Of a stretch of DNA of 64,000 bases, positions 1 to 11,548 are shown piece after piece. How positions within the stretch are numbered: the stretch's first letter is position 1; every line of letters starts with the position of its first letter. A program made the translations under genes and the position numbers. Where the stretch lies: the NCBI GenBank assembly GCA_963989385.1, contig OZ022508.1:28108166-28172165 (forward strand), read 5' to 3'. Source of the DNA: Ctena decussata. Lineage: Eukaryota > Mollusca > Bivalvia > Lucinida > Lucinidae. A model generated the notes under the pieces. The model was not told where the DNA came from, searched no databases, and worked only from the letters and a program-made list of their open reading frames with translations.

Positions 1-1887
1 ATGAGGGGACATTGGTATTCCATTTTGTAGTTCATGTGGAGACATCGGTGCTCCATAGCTATTTAGTGGTATTCCATGTGGAGTTAGTGGGACTCCCTGA
101 TTAGAAAACAATATACCCTGCTGATTCACTTGCCCTCCATGGGGACTCTCTGGAACCACTGAATGTTCACTGTACTTGTCAGGATACATCCCATAAGCTT
201 GCTTGTATATTTCATCTGCTGAAAACATAACATTTCTTGACACAATTACCTGTTCATAGTTTTTGACAGAACTGCTTGCAGGTGCTTCAGCGGCTTCTGC
301 TTTTATTTCAGGCTTCTTGGTAGGCTGTTTGTTCAATTTATCCTGATAAATATTGTAAGGTTCATGTTTTGGCCTGTTTAATAATGTTCTTGGAGAACCA
401 TTAACATCTGAAAGATTCAATTCTGGGACAGTCTTTTTTGCAATACTTGCTGTATTAGAGGAATTAGCATCATCTGTATTGTCTGGAGTCTTCTGTTTGT
501 AAGCAGGATTAGATGTGAGTTTCTGTCTTGGTTCCTTTTTCTTCAAGACATGTTCTCCTATCATCTCATGAACTGCCTCAGCATCATTTCTTGGAGTAAA
601 ATCTTCTGATCTGCTTGAGGTGATCAGTTTCTTTTCCTTTGCTTTTGCTTCGACAACTTTAGAAGTTTGTTCATTCTTAGTACTTATAAATTTTTCACTT
701 CTGATGCCTGTTTCACTTTTTTCACTTCTGGCAGATATTCTCTCCTGTTGTAAAACATCAATGTCCTTTTTTGACTTTTCAATGAACTCTTTGAATTTTT
801 CCTCACCAAGAGCATATCTTAACTGTCTGGTCAAAGATTCATTTAGTTTCACACCATGCGTTTCAACAGTAAGATCTTCGTCTGCTTTGCCTGAGTCAGG
901 TCTATGAGTAGATAATCCAAGATCTGTTAGATCTTGAGACTTTCCAAGCTCAATTTTAGTTGTTTCAAATGAGTCTTTGAGTGATAAATCTGTTTGCCAT
1001 GTGCCATTACTTTGTTTATGTTTGGACTGAAATATATCACCTTCATTTTCCATATCATAATTTAAGTTTTTATTCTCTACTGCAGAATGACTTGTTGGCT
1101 CTAAATTACTATAAACTGGACTGTCTGGAAATTCAGTTTTAGAATCCTTTCTGAATGGCGCCTGAATCTCCTGCAATATGGAAGTATCATCCTTAACTCT
1201 CTGACCAGGATTACTTTGTTGGCTTCTGAAACTCGACCATATATCATCCTGAACTTGTTTACCTAAAATTTCTTCCTTGGTTGCTTGTATCAATCTTTCA
1301 ACTGTTTCATTATATCCATCATCATAATGTACATGTCTAGCCTGCTTTATTTCATTAGTATCTTTACCACCATTTTCAACATTTGCTGGTTTAAGTTGTT
1401 CCGTTTGCAGTGATTCTTTAAATTCATGTTTGATATTACCTGGGCTGGAAGCATTTTTATTATCATCATCTGCATTAAAGTAAAATGAAGTTGTTTTTAA
1501 ACCTGATGTTTCCTTAACTTGAACGTTTTCTGTTCTGGTATTGGAAGTTCTTCTATTGTCATTCATTTCCTTACTGTAGCCATTTGAAACAGTATCATGT
1601 CTATTGTCACAGTACTTACTATTTTTAATATGAGCTTTATTGTTTAAATCTGAGACAGAAAACTTTCCATTTTCTGAATGATATCCAATGGCTGCATTTT
1701 GAAAGACAACATTTTGTCTCACCAGTTTATCTGGTGGTTCTTTATCTTTTGAGGACGAAATTGCATCTGATGTTTCACATTTTACAGCACTAGCATCTTC
1801 TACTGATGGTTGTTGAGCTGAGGTCTGAAAGTAGGCAAGCCTTTTCTTTCTAAGGTCATCAAGAACTTCAGGTGCTTTTACTTCCAT
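1..1887 (-). CDS. Partial large coding exon, unrecognised disordered protein
   Basis: Reading the minus strand from ATG at 1887-1885, every codon to the window edge is open (629 codons, no stop), far longer than chance in this AT-rich DNA. An in-frame TAA lies three codons upstream of the ATG, and a pyrimidine-rich AG (splice acceptor) ends at 1914, so the ATG sits 26 bases into an internal or second exon. The protein starts MEVKAPEVLDDLRKKRLAYF. It is rich in K, E, S, N, D and T, with no membrane segment or signal peptide. A helical, charged stretch lies near residues 345-380 (LTRQLRYALGEEKFKEF and following). Close to the edge there is a short P-x-x-P-H-G-x-P style iteration (GVPLTPHGIPLNSYGAPMSP). 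I do not recognise the family; a cytoskeletal or centrosomal scaffold is a guess from composition only. The gene continues left of base 1 and is divergent from SF3A2. Confidence 0.85.
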   Translation of the reverse strand, partial: MEVKAPEVLDDLRKKRLAYFQTSAQQPSVEDASAVKCETSDAISSSKDKEPPDKLVRQNVVFQNAAIGYHSENGKFSVSDLNNKAHIKNSKYCDNRHDTVSNGYSKEMNDNRRTSNTRTENVQVKETSGLKTTSFYFNADDDNKNASSPGNIKHEFKESLQTEQLKPANVENGGKDTNEIKQARHVHYDDGYNETVERLIQATKEEILGKQVQDDIWSSFRSQQSNPGQRVKDDTSILQEIQAPFRKDSKTEFPDSPVYSNLEPTSHSAVENKNLNYDMENEGDIFQSKHKQSNGTWQTDLSLKDSFETTKIELGKSQDLTDLGLSTHRPDSGKADEDLTVETHGVKLNESLTRQLRYALGEEKFKEFIEKSKKDIDVLQQERISARSEKSETGIRSEKFISTKNEQTSKVVEAKAKEKKLITSSRSEDFTPRNDAEAVHEMIGEHVLKKKEPRQKLTSNPAYKQKTPDNTDDANSSNTASIAKKTVPELNLSDVNGSPRTLLNRPKHEPYNIYQDKLNKQPTKKPEIKAEAAEAPASSSVKNYEQVIVSRNVMFSADEIYKQAYGMYPDKYSEHSVVPESPHGGQVNQQGILFSNQGVPLTPHGIPLNSYGAPMSPHELQNGIPMSPH

Positions 1888-1915
1888 GCCTGTTTACTTA
1901 ATTCTGTTCAGTGCT
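1888..1915 (-). other. 5' UTR remnant and splice acceptor of the left-edge gene
   Basis: On the minus strand a TTTTCTTTCCAG acceptor ends at 1914, so the exon begins at 1913 and carries 26 bases of 5' UTR before the ATG. Upstream non-coding exons must lie to the right of 1920; I could not place them. Confidence 0.65.
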
Positions 1916-2139
1916 GGAAAGAAAATATTAATACATGTATTAATATTCAGGGAAGCCAAAATTTATGGAGGTACTTTTCTTTTGTTTCTTATATCTCTGC
2001 CAAATGAATACTAAGTGAAAGTTAATACTTGCCCTAGTTTGGATAAGGATTTCAGGAAAAAGAAAAAAAAAATCTAGACAATCATCAAAGGTGATGAATG
2101 CCCCTGCCATATGCCTCACAAGATGAGTAATGTGTTAAG

Positions 2140-2600
2140 ACATATTTGTGAACATTTGTGTGAAGTTATATCAAAATCAGTCCATGAACAAAGGTGCTAG
2201 AGGGATAACAAGGTTTTGTTCTAAAAATAGCAACAATGACCTTGACTGTGCCTCTAAAATGCTGGGTCGCAAATTTACCCAAGATATCATCATTGTAAAC
2301 ATTTGTATTAAGTTACATCAAAATCTGTCAATACATAAACGGGCTACCGCGATGAAAAAATCTTCCCAAAAATAGCAACTGTGACCTTGACCTTTGATCT
2401 ACAACACTGAAATGCGAACTTGTTCATGATATTATCATACTTTATATTTGTGTGACATTATATCAAAATCAGTTCACAAATAAAGGCACTAGAACCATGA
2501 CAAAGTTTTATCTAAAATAGCAACTGTGACCTTGACCTTGGACCTACAATGCTGAAATGCGAACTTTCAAAGATAATGTCATGCTCACCAGTAATATTTG
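2140..2600. repeat. Degenerate tandem repeat, period about 145-150 bp
   Basis: Three diverged units share ATATCAAAATCAGT, AAAATAGCAACTGTGACCTTG and a CTACAATGCTGAAATGCGAAC tail, with equivalent points near 2163, 2312 and 2456. Short open frames here are by-products of the repeat. Confidence 0.7.
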
Positions 2601-2639
2601 TCCTAAACAACTGCGTAATACCCCATAATACGTAATACC

Positions 2640-3222
2640 CCGCCCCTGCAAAACATAACCCTTTATACATATAACTTGACAGGAAAGGCAAGACTAGTCC
2701 CCCATTGGTCACAATATGTAACATGCAGTGGTCTACATACTTGTGAAGTTTCAATAAGATATTCCATATAAACTAACAACAGATCAAAAACCCATTTTTC
2801 AAAGACATCAAGGGCAGTTAATTCATAATTAGGAACGGCTAGAGTAGCTGTCCTTGTCCATGATAAAATTTTCAGTGGTCTATATACCAGTGAAGTTTCA
2901 TTCAGGTATTCCATATGGTAAAGGAACTACAATTTCAGATCTATCAAGGGTGGATAACTCAACAACTGGAAAGGTAAGAGTAAGGGTCCTTTGATGTTAA
3001 ACATAACTGTGAAGTTTCATTCAGACAGTCAATAAAGAAAAGGAACTACTGGTCAAAAGTCATTTTTCAGATCTATCAAGGGAAGATAACTCATGGACTG
3101 GAAAGGTCAGAGTGACAGTCCTTAGTCACAATATGTAAAACCATTTTTTAGATCTATCAAGGGTGGATAACTCACCAACTGGAAAGGTAAGGTTGACGGT
3201 CCTTAGTCACAATATGTATCGT
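2640..3222. repeat. Degenerate tandem repeat with GTGAAGTTTCATTCAG units
   Basis: Units contain GTGAAGTTTCATTCAGATAT, CAGATCTATCAAGGGTGGAT and ACTGGAAAGGTAAG, recurring near 2742, 2891, 3010 and 3145. The same unit resumes at 4616-4730, so the 3222-4615 segment looks like an interruption of the array. Confidence 0.65.
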
Positions 3223-4615
3223 CAATGTATCCAACTTCGTTATGCATAAAACTTTGTTAGGTTTCGTTATCTTCCTGTCCCGCGCGTGAGGTCAAGGCCA
3301 CCACGTGTGTCTGTTGGTAAACATTGAGCTCGAGAACTGTCAAAGTTGTTCGGCTGTTCTCTATTGCAATATGCATTTCAAGGAGGTAAGTACAGAGCAA
3401 TCAAATTCTACATGCTTAAAATTGACAATTCTCACTATTACTTTTTTTCTCATGGTGTTAAAATACCCCCAATTTTCTAGAGGTTCAGTTTTTCACTTTG
3501 TTTGCTGAACGCATCATTCGGATGACTTCTATAGAGGGCTAAAATCCAACACCCATCAACATTTTTTTTTAGGCCTAGCCAATTTTACATTCAGTTTCAT
3601 GTCCCTATCCTTAGGCTCAAAAATGGAAAAAGTGACTCCTTTTAAATGAATAAACACTGTAGCTTGTTTATATTTCAACAGTTTATTAATTAATATGAAA
3701 CAAATTTAACAAACAATAGAAAAACTTATAAAACAGAGTAAAGGCAACATGCTGGATGGAAGAAACCTCAACCAAAACAACCAAAGAAAGTAATTCCCCA
3801 AGCAGGCCCCTCTACTGACGAATCAGAGATTGATAAAACTGAAAAATGTTGTGTTTGCTCTAAATACACCCCTGATCAAGTCAGAAATTCTTTGGGCATA
3901 AAGTTCACAAAGTGGTTTTAGTGTGCAAACTTGGAATGTAAGCACTGGGTCCATCTTATACATTGCACCCCTATGAAAGCTGTGAGGAGAGACATTATCT
4001 TTTACAGTACTCACTGCCTATAACCCCCCCCCCCCCACCCCCTGAAGAGTAACTCTCCCCATTCAGATTTGTAAATAGTGTGTTAACCGTTTTAGTTGGA
4101 AATATTAATTTTTGAATTTGTTAAAATTATTACTGTTGGACTAAATAAATAGAGAGTACAGTCAAGGGATGAATGTACAAAAGATGGACCCTGGCACTGA
4201 TCTGAACCAAAAGTAATGGTGAGTAAAGAAATAATGTCTTACACTTTTATTTTTTTTTTTCTTTCTATTTTTTTTCTTTTGTTTTGTTTTTTTTTGTAAA
4301 ATTAATTTGGAAAATCTTACAAAGAAAAAATAATAACCTTGGCCTAACTGAAGCATGGCTAATTAGCATAAATGTCAGCGCATGCCCCCTAACGAAGTTT
4401 TATGCACTTCCCTTTGTTTACAAGATGGCGGACACACGCTAGCCAAAGCGTTGAAAACAATAGAAATTGGAATCGCAGAGTCATTATTTTCGCCATTAAT
4501 GTTGCGAGAGGTATTGATTCATCGGGTAATGGTGGATTAAATTGTGGCCGCCATATTGTCTATTGCCGAAAACCGCGTATGCTCTTAGGGTACCGAAGTT
4601 TCATGCATCGAGGAT
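3223..4615. other. Insert within the tandem array; inverted end motifs; no gene found
   Basis: The flanking repeat stops at about 3222 and resumes at about 4616. Near the left side is GCATAAAACTTTGTTAGG (3243-3262); its inverted relative CCTAACGAAGTTTTATGC lies at 4388-4405, and a looser relative ends the segment. Inside are a C-run at 4024-4037, T-rich tracts at 4248-4295, and two AAGATGGCGG / GCCGCCAT motifs (4421-4435 and 4544-4555) that resemble YY1 sites. No coding exon can be supported. It could be a decayed DNA element or could hold a promoter. Confidence 0.4.
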
Positions 4616-4730
4616 AACCTTTGATGTGAAACATATCTGTGAAGTTTCATTCAGATATTCCATGGAGTAAAGGAATTACTAGCAAAAAAACATTTTTCAG
4701 ATCTATGAAGGGTGGATACCTAGAGCAACG
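4616..4730. repeat. Continuation of the GTGAAGTTTCATTCAG tandem repeat
   Basis: ATCTGTGAAGTTTCATTCAG at about 4636, followed by TTTTTCAGATCTATGAAGGG, matches the units at 2736-3170. Confidence 0.65.
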
Positions 4731-4883
4731 AAATTGCACTCCGGGTATTGTTTTTATCATTTTGTCTTTTTCTGAAATACACCAAAAATAAAATTGGAGT
4801 TACGGCAAGATATTAGACTAGGTGGATACCTTAAAAACTGGAAAGGTAAGATTGATAAACATGTCTGGGCTGAATTGCAACTT

Positions 4884-4998
4884 TCTTATTTCGCAACCGA
4901 TCAACTTGAAATTTTACAGAGTGGTAGAAAATACATTGACATTTGATAATATTTAGAACTTTATCACATTTTTCGTCGAGTGCCTGTTGAACTGCGCG
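4884..4998. mobile_element. One-ended fragment of the CCACAGGCACTCGA inverted-repeat element
   Basis: The segment GCAACCGATCAACTTGAAAT ... TTTTTCGTCGAGTGCCTGT is a diverged copy of the right arm of the element at 61851-62583. Only one arm is recognisable, so this is a truncated relic. Confidence 0.7.
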
Positions 4999-5506
4999 GA
5001 AGAACCGACTTATGAAGCAAGAATCTTCGTAGCCTTTAGTGATTTCTAAAGAACCTATTGCATTTACTTGTTACCTTGAGTTGCAAGTATCATCATTATG
5101 ATGAAGTTATTTTCGGATTAAGTTGTCATTATCATGTTGTGAATGCTTGTCCTCCATTTTGTTTCTAGTAAACAAATTTTCCAGACTGGTTAATCGTTAT
5201 TGGTGCCTAGTATATTTCAATTGAGTAAACAATTCAATTGTGAACCCGTCAAAAGTGCTTGTTGGGTTTACGTGTTCAACGTTAGATCATGGAGCCAGTC
5301 TATGACCGGTTATGTTCGTTTAGCATATTTGGTATTATCGACGTTGCCGCCGCACCTCAGCGGAACGAATCCATAGCCGCACATTATCCCGAACAATAAA
5401 TAGGCGCTACCTATCTTGCAACCAATCAACATTATGACTCCAAAATTGAACACTTTGCAGTTAATGTACTTAACATGCTTAAATGTAGCATCTGAAAGGG
5501 CCATTA

Positions 5507-6378
5507 GGGACGAGTCATTTATTGCCAGGTGGGGGGGGGGGGGGGGGGGGGGGGTCAGATTTTTTTTGGGTGATGTACTGGGGGGTCGGAAATAAAAAAG
5601 CCATGGAGCAGGGGGGGGGGTCATATATTTTATTCAGCATATTGGGGGGTCAGAATTCTTCCATCAGTCTTCTTTTTTTAAAAAATCTCTCAGCCCCCCA
5701 GACCACCCATTACTTATATTCTTGTAAGCTTAAACTCAAGCTTAGAGACATTTATAGAAATGACGCACAGAACTTTGGCACTTCATATCTGAAAAAAGAT
5801 ATTTTTCATAAATTTGCTAGAATGACAGTATGCAATTGTCTATAAAATAATGTCGACTAGATGATTTTGTTCTGGATTAAATTTCATGCATGCATTTGTG
5901 ATATCAGCTCTCCAGTTGCCTTGTCACGAGCAAAGCTATTGTGGCTTCTGGGGGCTCCCCCAGACCCCCCCCACCATAACTATTATCAAAAGTTTTATTG
6001 AACATTCAACAACAGATCTATGGATGGCCATGTGCAGGAAGGAAATGAAAAATATCAAGATATGCTGACAAAATTTAAAGACCATTAACCTGCATGATTT
6101 ATCAACCTGTCAAAGTAAGAAAATGTTCTAAATGATTGTGTTTCATACAGGTTGGATTAAGGTCAGTCTGACTTAAAAAAAGGTAACACAGTATGTGGGT
6201 GAAAGGTAGCTGGGGTGTTGGGATGGTGGTTGGGGGGGGTCATAAACTTTTTTGTCACCTATCGGGGGGGGGGGGGGTCGGAAAAAAAAATTCTGGTGAG
6301 ACTGGAGGGGTCGGAAAAACTTTGGGGACTCGAATGAAAATGTACCCGACCCCCACCTGATAATAAATGACTCGTCCC
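5507..6378. mobile_element. Terminal inverted-repeat element with long G tracts
   Basis: The left end GGGACGAGTCATTTATT...CAGGTGGGGG is matched by its reverse complement at 6352-6378. TTA flanks both sides (5504-5506 and 6379-6381), a possible 3-bp target duplication. Runs of G occur at 5531-5553, 5611-5620 and 6264-6277, each followed by GTC and an A or T tract. No transposase is visible, so it is non-autonomous or decayed. Confidence 0.65.
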
Positions 6379-6539
6379 TTAAACTCAATGCCTCGCTGGC
6401 GTCGTTTTAAAATATCGGTGTTCTAACCACTTCAGTAATTTATCTGTTGCACTAGCAGTGATCTGGTGATATATGTAATTCCATATGCAATTTGTCCTGT
6501 TAGGTAGATCTACTGTTTCTTTGCACTGCCTACGACAGA

Positions 6540-7900
6540 AATGTTAACAACCACCCGCACCTACTGCATGCACGCGCGGCAGGCCCTTGCTCTACTATTA
6601 TTCATATTAGTAGCACGCATGATCAGTGTCCCAGCAACATCGCCCGACCATGACCACCCCCAAGTGCACAATAGGCAATATATATGGCATTGTATAGGCT
6701 AGAGTATACAGTCAGTATATGTGCATGCTCTTCGATACGTGGTTGGAGTTTTTCTTCCTCTTTGTTTCAGGCCAAATTATTTTCTTTCCCTTTGCGTCAA
6801 TGATCTTCAATTAGTACGATCTCCCTGGCAAATCAAAGACACACTACCATCATTGGTATTAAAATTATTCTCACCGTCTCATTTGATTAAAAAAAAAAGA
6901 AGAAAAAAGAAAAATCAGACCCTACAAAGAGTATCAAATGGTGGGGGCCCATCATTTTTATTTTCAGACGGAATGACCAAACAAGCATTGAATATGGTTA
7001 TTGCCCGCCTGTCTGTCTGTCTTTTTTGTTACGAATACCGCACCGTTCAAAGGTACCTGCTTTGATCCTACATGACGTAAGAACAGAGACCAGAACGTCA
7101 TTGTGACATATCGTGGCACAGATTTCAATACAATGTTTACCTCAGCTGTTAAACAATGTCGAATAGTTTTAATGTCGAAAAAAATACACCGAGATTTCGA
7201 CAATCATTAACTGTCGGACAGTTTCGGAGTCTAAGTGGTTGCCTTTTAAGTTATGAGTTTTTTGTTATCCAAATAAGTTGGATGTCCCAGCACTGAAAGT
7301 AACCCTACCATCGCATAAACACACCGATACAATTGAAAGAGTAGGGTGCATTGAGCCAAAAGTTTGCAAAAGAGAATATTGCCCTAATGAAGCTTTGATA
7401 AACACACCGCTACAATGCCAAAATCAAGTAAGGCCATTATATCTAGCGGTAAAGTGAATGGATAAACGGAATTGATGTCAGAGGTGATGTAAACTGCTGT
7501 ACAGGTAAGGCATACAAATGGACAAATAATCACATAAAGCACATCACGGCAAAATAATATTTGCCAAACAGAACTACATATGCTACATAACTACATGAAA
7601 AACTAACAACTCTCCCGCACCTACTGCAACCAAAGAGGGCCCTTGCCCTACTATTATACAAATAAGTTTCATGTCCCAGCGGTGACAGTTACTTAGTACC
7701 ATCGCCTAAGATTTGCAAACGAGCTTCCGGCCCTTATGAAACTGATTGCAATTGGAAATCGTGCAGTAAAGTGAATAGAGAAACTGAATCGATGTCAAAA
7801 TCACAAAAAGCACGTCATGGCCAAAACATTATTTTCTTCCCGCACCTACTTCAACCACAGCAAGCCTTTGCTCTACTACTATCTAAATAAGTGAGATAAA
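6540..7900. repeat. Dispersed copies of a CCCGCACCTACTGCAACCA repeat; no gene
   Basis: Diverged units occur near 6555, 7240 (partial), 7615 and 7833, sharing CCGCACCTACT, CCCTTGCTCTACTA, AAATAAGT and ATGTCCCAGC. The spacing is irregular. Nothing coding is supportable between 6540 and 8160. Confidence 0.5.
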
Positions 7901-8159
7901 ACACATGTACATATAATGAGGGCAAAATGTCATGTAATCAGTTCCAGGGATAACACAAAAAGTAAATGAAGACATTCAACTTATTTCCACTGCTGTCCCT
8001 CGCGCTCTGATCGCATGACATCCGGCAGAAAGACATAAAAATATCACCCAAGATGACTAGGAAAATTTAGACGACAAGAAGCACTAATAAAATCAAAGCA
8101 TGAAACACATTAAGAGGTACATCTGAGTAGCATAAATATTATTCATATCACAGACAGAA

Positions 8160-8644
8160 ATCACCTACAGTTTACAGTTTAAAATACAAAACAATCTGAC
8201 TTATCACTCTGTAGCATTTTGTCAAATAAATAGCATTTAACAGCACATTTAAACTTGTGTTCCCTAGTTACACGCTTTATTTCCTTAGGCAAATCATTCC
8301 AAAGCTTAATTGCTGAATAAGTAAACGTTCCTGCACTTTTAACAGAAGGAATACAAAGTGATGATACACTATGGTGTGTTGAGTACCTATGCACCTGACT
8401 GACATGATTAAACTCATTTTGTAAATAATCTGGTGCTGAACCATTGACAATCTTGTAAACTGAATTCAATTTAATTTGTTCAACAGGCAACCAGTTGATA
8501 TCTTCGAATTCAGCAGTTCCCACATGTGAACGATTGTGTTTTCCCATCACAAAACGTAAAAGTTTGTTTTTGAGTGGTTTGCAATTTAGATTTCACTTTA
8601 CATGACGAAACTAAAAACTAGAAAGTGCAGTCATAGTCAAAATG
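8160..8644 (-). pseudogene. Antisense LINE relic, reverse transcriptase C-terminal part
   Basis: Minus-strand translation from about 8610 to 8179 gives the post-RT region typical of non-LTR retrotransposons: SKLQTTQ, then LLRFVMGKHNRSHVG, INWLPVEQIKLNSVYKI, YLQNEF and a final LWNDLPKEIK. A single-base frame change sits in the A-run near 8568 and there is an in-frame stop near 8622. The N-terminal continuation is not upstream here but at 11549-12030, because another LINE is inserted at 8645. Joining the two parts across one AATG copy gives an uninterrupted SSLIQCHFDYDC reading, which is the expected family sequence at that point. Not functional. Confidence 0.85.
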
Positions 8645-8645
8645 C

Positions 8646-10727
8646 CAGAATTTACTACACACAGACTTAAACGAATCAGTTACAGTGATCAATACAGTAA
8701 TGACTGATAGTGCCAAACTATGTGTACCTGAAGTCAAAACAAAGCAATCTCAAAAGTCAAAACTGAAAGCTAACAACCCGGACATTCAGGCAGCAATCTA
8801 CAATAAGAAAAATGCATTCTTCAACTGGAAGAAACAAGGTAGACCAACTGAACATTCTAACTTTTTCCTGCTCGAGAAAAAGATCACAACCCATGAATTA
8901 AGGCGACAAATTAGAATCGAACTAGCGAAACGTAAAACCAGTGAGAAAGACGATATTGTTCAAGCTCGACAATCGGACAACGCCCTGTTTCATAGACTTA
9001 TTCGCAAACAAAGAGTACAGTCGCATAAAAACATTGATGAACTGATTGTTGGTGAAAAACACTACTCCGAAGAATCAGTCTTAACTGGCTTCCATGAACA
9101 TTTCAAGACTCTAGCGTCAAAAAAGCCCAATGATGAGCATGACATGAAATATCTACAGCAAATGGAGGATGAAGTGGCTACCATTTATAATATCTGCCTT
9201 AACTCAGACAGTAACCCAACCATGGTCACCAGTAAAGAGATAGAAGATGCGGCAAAGTCACTGAACCGTGGCAAAGCAGCGGACATCTACGGAGTTACGG
9301 CTGAACATATATATTATGGTGGACAAGACCTTCTCAATGTACTCAAAACTTTAATTAATAACATTCTTCTTGCTAAAGATGTACCTCATACCCTGAAACT
9401 AGGGGTCTTGAACCCAATATTTAAAAATAAAGGCAATATCAAAGAATCGCAGAACTACAGAGGCATAACCATTACCCCTGTCCTGACAAGACTTCTTGAA
9501 GCCGTTTTAAAATCAAGGATTAAATCAACCCTGTTAAAAACCCAGAACTGGTATCAAAGAGGCTTTACTGAGAATTCGTCACCTATGAATTGTGCCCTGC
9601 TAGTAGAAGAGTTCTACCGCAACAACATAGACTTGAATAAACCAACCTACATGGCTTTCATCGACGCCAAATCGGCGTTTGATGTGGTGGTGCATCCAAA
9701 CCTCATGAGAAAACTGTTCAAGGCTGGTGTCGAACCAACTGAATGACTAGCTATCAACAGTCTACACGAGGACTCTGTGACAGCAGTAAAATGGAGAGGT
9801 GAAGTCTCGGAAACGTTCGTCAACGAACTGGGCGTCCGCCAAGGCGGAGTCCTCAGTGCAGATCTATATAAAATCTACAACAATGACTCCCTTGACAGAA
9901 TTCAGCTTACTTGTGTCGGAGCAAGAATTGGTAATATCCTTGTCCAAGCCCCGACATGTGCAGATGACGTGACTGTTATGAGCGACGAGCCAAACGAGCT
10001 TCAGTTCCTGATCAATATCTGTAAAGATACTAGTAACCTGGAGGGTTTTTCACTCCACAACACAAAAAGCGTTGTCCTGAAAAAGAACACTATAAAGCAG
10101 TACCCAGAAAACGAATTGTGGACTCTCGGAGATAAAAACATGCCTGTCGTTGATAATACCACTCACATGGGAATTCTCCGGTCATCTACAAACCAAGAAT
10201 TCAATGCAGTCGAACAGAATATCCAGAAAGCACGCCGCACCGCTTACAGCTTAATGGGAGCCGGTCTACACGGAGAGAACGGACTAGACCCTGAAACCTC
10301 CATTTCACTTCTAAACACCTACATTTTTCCTGTGCTTCTGTATGGCCTGGAAGTTATCATCCCGACAGGCAAAGCTATGGACCTATTAGAAAAACAATAC
10401 AAAAGACTTCTTAAACAAATACTATCAGTGCCAATGACAGTCGCCGATCCTGCTATATATCTCTTATCTGGAGCTCTCCCGGTCGAAGCCCAAATACACA
10501 AACGAATATTATCCCTCTTTGGAAACATTACAAGACTTCCATACCAGTCAATTGAAGTACGTCTCGCTAAGCGCCAGCTTGAAATGAAAACATTTAAGAG
10601 CCATAGTTGGTTCATAACAGTGAAGAAAATTCTTATCAAATACGATTTGCCATCCCCGGAAACGTTGATTGACAACCCCCCCGACAAAAAACAAGTGGAA
10701 GATACAGTACCACAAAGTGATCAATAA
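8646..10727 (+). pseudogene. LINE reverse transcriptase, one in-frame stop
   Basis: In one frame the translation gives the LINE linker (FFNWKKQGRP, LRRQIRIELAKRK), RT block 1-2 (NPIFKNKGNIKESQNYRGIT), motif A AFIDAKSAFD, motif B GVRQGGVLSADLY, and the catalytic motif C APTCADD in place of the commoner YADD. A TGA at 9744-9746 breaks the frame between motifs A and B; the same frame continues straight after it. The frame is lost near a C7 run (10675-10681) and A6 run, and coding resumes one frame over at about 10669. Clade not assigned; the CADD motif is shared with the relic at 15387-15677. Confidence 0.88.
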
Positions 10728-11295
10728 ATACTGGACTGAGAAGGTGTTATCCCAGGCAAGGTTATATTCCTCACTGAAATTCCTGTCAAAACATTACACA
10801 GTGGGAAAGTGTCATCCAGCTATAAAACCATCCCCCTTGAGTAAAAGAGACATTAACAGGATTCCTGTAAAGAGTAAAATATTGACTGGTTCCTACATAC
10901 TCCAGACCAACAGAGTAAAATTCAACCAGAACGAGATCAACCCAGTGAGCCAGTTATGTTGGAACGCGGATGAAACTATTCAACACTTTCTGCTGGACTG
11001 TTCGTATCTGGAGAAAACCAGAAACCCCATTATATCTGAAATAAAGACTGTGCTTCAGATGCTTCTAGAATTTTGTCCTGCGGTTAAAAGTTATTCCTTC
11101 TTACAACTGGTGATTGACTGCAGTGTAGTTCTGGAACAGTGTCCTAGAAATAACAGTGACATTATCAAAGACTATGTTACCCAGATAAGTTACCACAGTA
11201 GACGTCTGTCATATGCCTTACATGCTGCTCGATATAGTAAGCTAGAACTTTCCTCAAAGCCCTATAAGGCAAAGAACAAAAAGAAGACACAGTAG
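10669..11295 (+). pseudogene. LINE C-terminal domain after a frameshift
   Basis: Continues the RT protein in the next frame (KYWTEKVLSQARLYSSLKFL). It contains a C-x-ETxxHFLLxC type zinc-binding motif (QLCWNADETIQHFLLDC) common downstream of RT in non-LTR elements, and ends at TAG/TAA near 11293. The shift lies in adjoining C and A homopolymers, so an assembly error is possible. Confidence 0.8.
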
Positions 11296-11548
11296 CCCAC
11301 ATGAGAAATAAGTAACATTTCTCAACTGAATCAGAGACCTTTATACCCGTCCTGTGTATATAATAACTTCAAATTAACTGTATGTAAATACGGATTGTAT
11401 TGGTGGCGGAATTCCTCTCAAAAAACAGTACTTAAATACTGATTGTTCTGGTGGTGGAATCTATACCTATAATACCTATCAACAATTACCTACCTGAAGA
11501 GGGTGTGTCTACAGAGGCAGAAACTCACATACAGAATACAGAATACAG

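Larger units (their letters stand above)
8645..11548 (+). mobile_element. 5'-truncated non-LTR retrotransposon inserted in an older LINE
   Basis: The element begins inside the linker between endonuclease and RT and ends in an (ACAGAAT)n tail at about 11530-11548. AATG flanks it on both sides (8641-8644 and 11549-11552), a 4-bp target duplication. Coding is all plus strand: linker and RT 8646-10727, then C-terminal zinc-knuckle region 10669-11295. It has lost its endonuclease and cannot be autonomous. Confidence 0.9.

Noticed and set aside
620..907. 95-codon plus-strand open frame
   Set aside because: It lies antisense to the 629-codon exon and is low-complexity S/F-rich, a shadow of Glu/Lys codons.
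3305..3390. Possible short plus-strand exon ending in a good GTAAGT donor
   Set aside because: No acceptor, homology or partner exon could be found. It may be a non-coding first exon, but nothing supports it beyond the donor.
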